From Voacanga thouarsii (Eukaryota; Streptophyta; Magnoliopsida; Gentianales; Apocynaceae), in assembly GCA_026120185.1 (NCBI GenBank), contig JANUWF010001491.1:1612001-1676000 (forward strand): 64,000 bases of DNA, written 5' to 3'. Position numbers and translations under genes: made by a program. The notes below the pieces were generated by a model. That model saw only the letters and a program-made list of their open reading frames with translations, ran no database searches and was not told where the DNA came from. This document shows, piece after piece, positions 59,797-64,000 of this stretch (position 1 is its first letter; every line of letters starts with the position of its first letter).

Positions 59797-60384
59797 TAAG
59801 GTAAAAGAAAGCACTCATAGACAAGCCTCTTTCTTTTCCTTTAAAGACTCTCTTGAACAACCCTTATTGGATGGTGAATGTTTCCTTCTTGTGTGGTTTG
59901 AGTTTTTGCTCTTGGATTAACTCCTTAATCCCTTCCGTTTTCTCTTGCTTTTATATGCTTCTTTGATACCAAATCCATTGCTTGAGGTGTCTTGGCTGAG
60001 TAGGAATTGAAAAATACCGAAATCTTTGGAAAATTCCCAAATTTGTGCGCAGAAATTTCATGTTCTAGAACGGGCCAGGCGCGGGGTCTAGTCCACCTAC
60101 CTAGCGCCAGCTATTTTCTAATCTCTCCCTAAATTTTGCCCTATTTTCCTCTAGTCGACTAGCATGGACCTGGCTCCTGGTCTACTTATTAGACTTGGTG
60201 CTAGGTGTGTTATGGAAAAACTCTAGTTTTGCCTAAAAAGAACTTAAATCTGCACAAATTTGTTAAAAATACTTTTTACAAGCAAAATGTCAAATACGAA
60301 GGAATATGCCTAGTTATTACAACAAAAGTATCTTAAATTAACCTCAAATAAATAGGAAAATAATGATGATTTTAGCCCCTATCA

Positions 60385-60983
60385 TATTACCCAAAAGATT
60401 CTTTCAGATGTCCTATAAACAAACACTTGTCGGATTTACTGTTAAGTTTGTTTGACTGCGGTCTTTTGTCAAAGGCTAGACAACCCAGACTCTCAAGTGA
60501 GATAACTTTGGTTTCATGCCAAAAAACATCTCAAATGGGGTAGTATCAACTATTTTTGACGAAACTCTATTTAGAATATAAATAGAAGTCACTAGTGCGT
60601 ACCCCCAAAATGATTTTGGCAAATCTGCAGAAGCCATCATAGTCTGTACCATGTCTAGAAGGATTCAATTCCTTCTATCAAATACACCGTTATGTTAACG
60701 TATATGTGGTGGAGTCTATTGAGATAATATCCTATTATCTTTAAGATAACCCTAAAACTCTTGGCTTAAGTATTCACCTCATCGATCTGATTTTAGAGTC
60801 TTAATAGTTTTGCCATGTTATTTCTCTACTTCATTTTTGAAGTCTTTCAACTTGTTAAAGGCCTCAGATTTGTATTTCATTAAATACAAATACCTATATC
60901 GTGAAAAATTATCGACAAAAGGTTATGAAATAGTTATAACCTTCTCTTACTTGTATATATATTGGGCCACATATATCAGAATG
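60385..60983 (-). pseudogene. Ty1/copia integrase fragment
   Basis: A minus-strand remnant of a copia polyprotein. It starts HSDICGPIYI and GYNYFITF (start of the integrase core), shows TPPHIR-like and DMVQTMMASADLPKSF-like segments further on, and ends GCLAFDKRPQSNKLNSKSDK and CLFIGHLKESFG, the region that leads towards RT. Many stops. Both flanks are cut by later insertions: LTR H at 60983 and Element E at 60385. Confidence 0.85.
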
Positions 60984-63900
60984 TGATAGGGGTAAATTAG
61001 TCATATTTTTCCTAGTTATTTGTGGCTCTTTTGTGATACATTTTGTTCAATAACTAGTCATATTTCGTTATATTTGGGATTTTACCCTTGGAAAGGTATT
61101 TTGTTCATTATTGTAGATTTTTGGGGTAAAACGAAACAAAACGTCGCAAAATAAAGGAGAGGCGGTGCCGACTAGGGCCCTATAATTGGCGCCGGCCATG
61201 CACTATTGACACGAACTTCGAAGCAATAGAAAAAGTGTTGAAATAGAGTAAAACAGAGTGGAACCAATGTCGGCTCCAAGAGTCAAGGCGGTGCCGACTC
61301 CATTCTAGTCTTCATTATGTGAAATTTGGAGAAAAATTGGTGAATAAGTAGAGAATCAGAACATAACTGGCACCGGCTCCGAGAGCCTAGACGGCGCTTG
61401 ATTGTTCTCGTGGTTTTTGGTAATCTGTGGAGTTTTAGTATCTTCCAACTTCTACTTGGCCAAGAACATTGTACTTATGACTTTAAGCACTTCCTAAGCC
61501 TATAAATAGATGAAAAGCACAAAGGAAAATGAGAAAATTCATTGATCATCATAGAAAATCACTCAAACCAAAGGAGGAATTCTTTAATTTGAGGATTGTA
61601 CAAGAAGGTCTATGAAGGAAGAAGAAGAAGGCTTGTCTTTAAGTATCTATTTCTTTCCATTGTTTCCTTTTTCTTGAACAATGAGATTGTTAATTGTTTT
61701 ATCGTAATTCGACATTGTTTTAGATATTCATGATTTTTAGAGTTATTTGATCTTGTGATTAATTGATTGTTTTTCTTGGTATTTAATTACTTGGGCATAT
61801 TATTGGTTGTTTCCTTTCATTAACTAGCTAGACCAAAGAGGTTGATGGTGGTTGCAATTGATTAATTTCATATTTATTGGCTATTAACTTACTAGACCAA
61901 AGAGTGTAGGATTTCTAGATTAAACGCAGCGGAAAACGACAAGAAATCCAAGCCACAAATCACGGGTTTGTAGTAGAAATGGAAAAGGGAGAAGATCACG
62001 CTTATTACCTCGTGAAGCCGGAATTTAATATTTTCTTGTTCCAAGAATGCAGGTGCAATCCAGATCACAAAACCAGTTCACCGTAGCTCAACTGAAGTCC
62101 AAGTAAGAACAACCTCTAATGATAATCCACACAAGGTTAAACGCTCACAATCTCACAATTCTATGCTAATAGAATTTAGGAGGCTAGGGTTTGATCAAGA
62201 AGAGAGAGGCAGAGAAACGGTTTCTTTGTTATTGCGTGAATAGTCTCTATATCTCTAACCTTAAAGAAACCGTTTTCTTATATTTATAGATTTATAATTA
62301 CCGTAAATTGCAACTTAGTCCTTCAACGTCCAACTGTCAAAAAATTGGTCCTTGAAGTTTACTTAATTACAATTAGGTCCCATGAATTATAACAAACTTA
62401 TAATTCACCTATAAATATATTCCCTTCTCTTAATTAACCCTACAATATTATCAAATAATATATTTGAGCATTCAAACCTTTATTGTGTGTGACCCATTAG
62501 GTTTCCTGGTCTTATTGGTATCATAATATGAATTAATTCTAACAATATTAGAATTAATAATCTTTAATAAAATAAAGGATTAAATTTATTAATTCTCTAA
62601 TTAATAAATCCATATTTAGCATATCAAGAGTGACATCTAGCAATGACTCTTCACTACCCAAAAGTCCAGAAAGTCAAGTGGCTTGACATGAAACTTTCAA
62701 TAGCAAATTATCAGTGCAATAAACTCCTTTCAACATACAATATCTCATTCGGTCTAGAGCATGGAATTAGTGCCAACTCCCTCCAGAATATTATTAATTC
62801 TGGCCCGAATATTTTAGTACTTGTTCAAGAAATCCATTACTCGATATGTGTATCAATTTGAACCATTTCCATCACATAGTCGCATTGGCCAAGGACTTCA
62901 TGAGTAATAATTTCTACAATTGGCCTTGAGATATACTCTCCTACTATTAGGAGTGGTGAATCCTTTATTGACCCTCTCAACTACTTTCGTTTACTTTACG
63001 TTGTACTCAATTTCCATCCCATAGGTGGTCCTAGATAAGACTCCAAAGATTAGAATCAAAGTACAACGCTCGATAAACAAAGTACCTTGGAGATCTCAAG
63101 TCTAAGGATACTTGCACACTTGCTATAATGAGATTCTATCAATAACACTCAATAGTTATCTGAGTGATTATCTCGTAGCTAGGTCATCCAATGAACTTGT
63201 ACCAAAACAAGCATCCACACGTTAATCCTGAGTATCCCAATACTCACGGATATGAGAACCACCGCTTGATCTAATCAAGAGATATAACTTGTACCAGTCT
63301 TGTCGTATTAATAATATCCCATCTTATTAATACTATGATTGGGGATTATTTAAGTACAAACACTATATAGTGTAGTAGAAATCTCACATCATGATCTCTA
63401 TCATGATTTCCTGAACACTATGTTGTACTAGGGACTTTATCTAACGGTTTGTACCCATATTTAGAGATAACAATCAAACTGAAAGTTAAAGAATGCCTCT
63501 TATTAATTTAATATGTAATATACACGGTACAAGTAATTGCCTCTAGGGCACAACACTAACAAAAAGGTTAATTGTTGAGGATTAAGTAATTAAATGTTAA
63601 ATGATGTTTGCCAAACCAATGATTCATTGATTAATTTCATATTTTAAATTTGCCAGACCAAGGAATTTTAATCAAGGATTGTGTTTAATGCATCTTGTGG
63701 ATGAATTAGTTTAGACAGGCCAAGTGATGCTAATTTATCTAGAAGGTAGTAGTTAGTTGAGACATACCAAGTGATGCTAATTTATCTTAATCCTTCATGG
63801 TGCCAAGAGAATAATTAGTTATGATAATGGTTAGATACTTTATGATAATGTTTGTCTAAACAATGGTTTGAGTTACATACTTCTCCATCCTTGACATGTA

Positions 63901-64000
63901 TATATTTTTATTTTTGTTTTCTTTTGTTTTAGTTTATTTCTTTTTCACTTTGTTGAGTTGGTTAAACAATGAAAGAAAATGGATTGATGTCTACTTGTTC
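60984..64000 (+). mobile_element. LTR H: Athila-type LTR, plus strand, cut by window end
   Basis: Starts TGATAGGGGTAAATTAG at 60984 and matches LTR F in opposite orientation, including the GC-rich module. The copia solo LTR at 61905-63561 interrupts it. About 1350 bp of the LTR itself is visible, so roughly 180 bp, by comparison with LTR F, lie beyond the window. Whether an interior follows cannot be seen. Confidence 0.82.
61905..63561 (-). mobile_element. Copia solo LTR inside LTR H
   Basis: 1657 bp, minus-strand start TGTTAGTGTTGTGCCCTAGAGG at 63561, end AGAAATCCTACA at 61905. Flanks AAGAG (61900-61904) and AAAAG (63562-63566) are a target duplication with one mismatch. Same family as 55717-57642 and 13855-15050. 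The 72-codon frame 62643-62861 lies in conserved LTR DNA and is not a gene. Confidence 0.88.

Larger units (their letters stand above)
51879..60384 (-). mobile_element. Element E: Athila-type gypsy element (right part)
   Basis: A minus-strand Athila element: 5' LTR 55221-60384 (about 1419 bp once its three insertions are removed), tRNA-Asp primer site, partial gag, protease, RT, RNase H, then the insertion of Element D. Its integrase continues at 37511-37826. Its 3' end is lost at the junction with Element C. At 60384 it abuts copia integrase sequence, the DNA it inserted into. Confidence 0.88.
55221..60384 (-). repeat. Element E 5' LTR with three insertions
   Basis: Plus-strand pieces 55221-55716, 57648-57949, 58230-58262 and 59797-60384 join to match the 1412-bp LTR of Element A. 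The insertions are a copia solo LTR, a MITE and solo LTR F. On the minus strand the LTR begins TGATAGGGGC at 60384. Confidence 0.85.

Noticed and set aside
1..64000. CRISPR arrays, bacterial operons, tRNA or rRNA genes
   Set aside because: The sequence is plant nuclear repeat DNA. The short repeats are microsatellites or transposon subterminal repeats, and I found no tRNA or rRNA apart from the tRNA-complementary primer sites.

Overview
This window reads as plant (most likely eudicot) heterochromatin or gene-poor intergenic DNA. It has AT-rich spacers, no intact host protein gene, no rRNA or tRNA that I could find, and a dense nest of LTR retrotransposons: Ty3/gypsy chromoviruses of the Tekay/Del type with chromodomains, Athila-type gypsy elements with a tRNA-Asp primer site, and Ty1/copia solo LTRs. 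There are also a TRIM-like miniature retrotransposon, a Stowaway-type MITE and one CACTA transposon end. The only recognisable host-gene sequence is a broken RWP-RK (RKD-type) transcription-factor pseudogene at 19577-20780. The species cannot be named from this sequence.

Layout, left to right. 1-709: a copia-like LTR fragment (minus) that cut into the 5' LTR of Element 1. 710-12480: Element 1, a decayed plus-strand gypsy element (gag, protease, RT, RNase H, integrase). Its gag carries a 525-bp TRIM-like insertion (1805-2329, TSD TAGTA), and its integrase is split by Element A (6065-10825, minus), an Athila-type LTR element with no protease, RT or integrase but with a long unidentified reading frame. 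12481-17148: LTR debris, including a rearranged copia LTR fragment and the tail of a second Element-1-like copy. 17149-about 17760: a CACTA end with subterminal repeats. 17761-21701: unassigned DNA around the RKD pseudogene, which has a 274-bp tandem duplication of its first exons and is flanked by a long direct repeat.

21702-37510: Element C, a 5'-truncated Tekay-type element (minus). Its 3' LTR is interrupted by Element B (23515-32399, minus, TSD ATGAT), a more diverged Tekay relative. 37511-60384: Element E, an Athila element (minus), fused at its integrase to Element C. Its pol is interrupted by Element D (37827-51878, TSD TTCCA), a 14-kb Tekay element with two full LTRs of about 4.28 kb. 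The 5' LTR of Element E holds a copia solo LTR (55717-57642, TSD CTCAT), a MITE (57950-58227) and a further solo LTR, F (58263-59796). 60385-60983: a scrap of copia integrase (minus) into which Element E and LTR H both inserted. 60984-64000: LTR H (plus, running off the window), itself cut by a copia solo LTR (61905-63561).

The genes here serve the transposons: gag makes the particle, protease/RT/RNase H copy the RNA, and the integrase with its C-terminal chromodomain inserts the DNA into heterochromatin. Nearly all frames are broken, and most breaks I examined are CAG-to-TAG, CAA-to-TAA or CGA-to-TGA changes. That is what deamination of methylated cytosine would give in silenced DNA. The most unusual items are an extra acidic frame between the 5' LTR and gag in both Tekay elements (intact in D, with a SUMO-interacting-motif-like segment), the unidentified frame in Element A, the RKD pseudogene, and the Athila-Tekay junction at 37510. 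All boundaries were read by eye, without alignment software.
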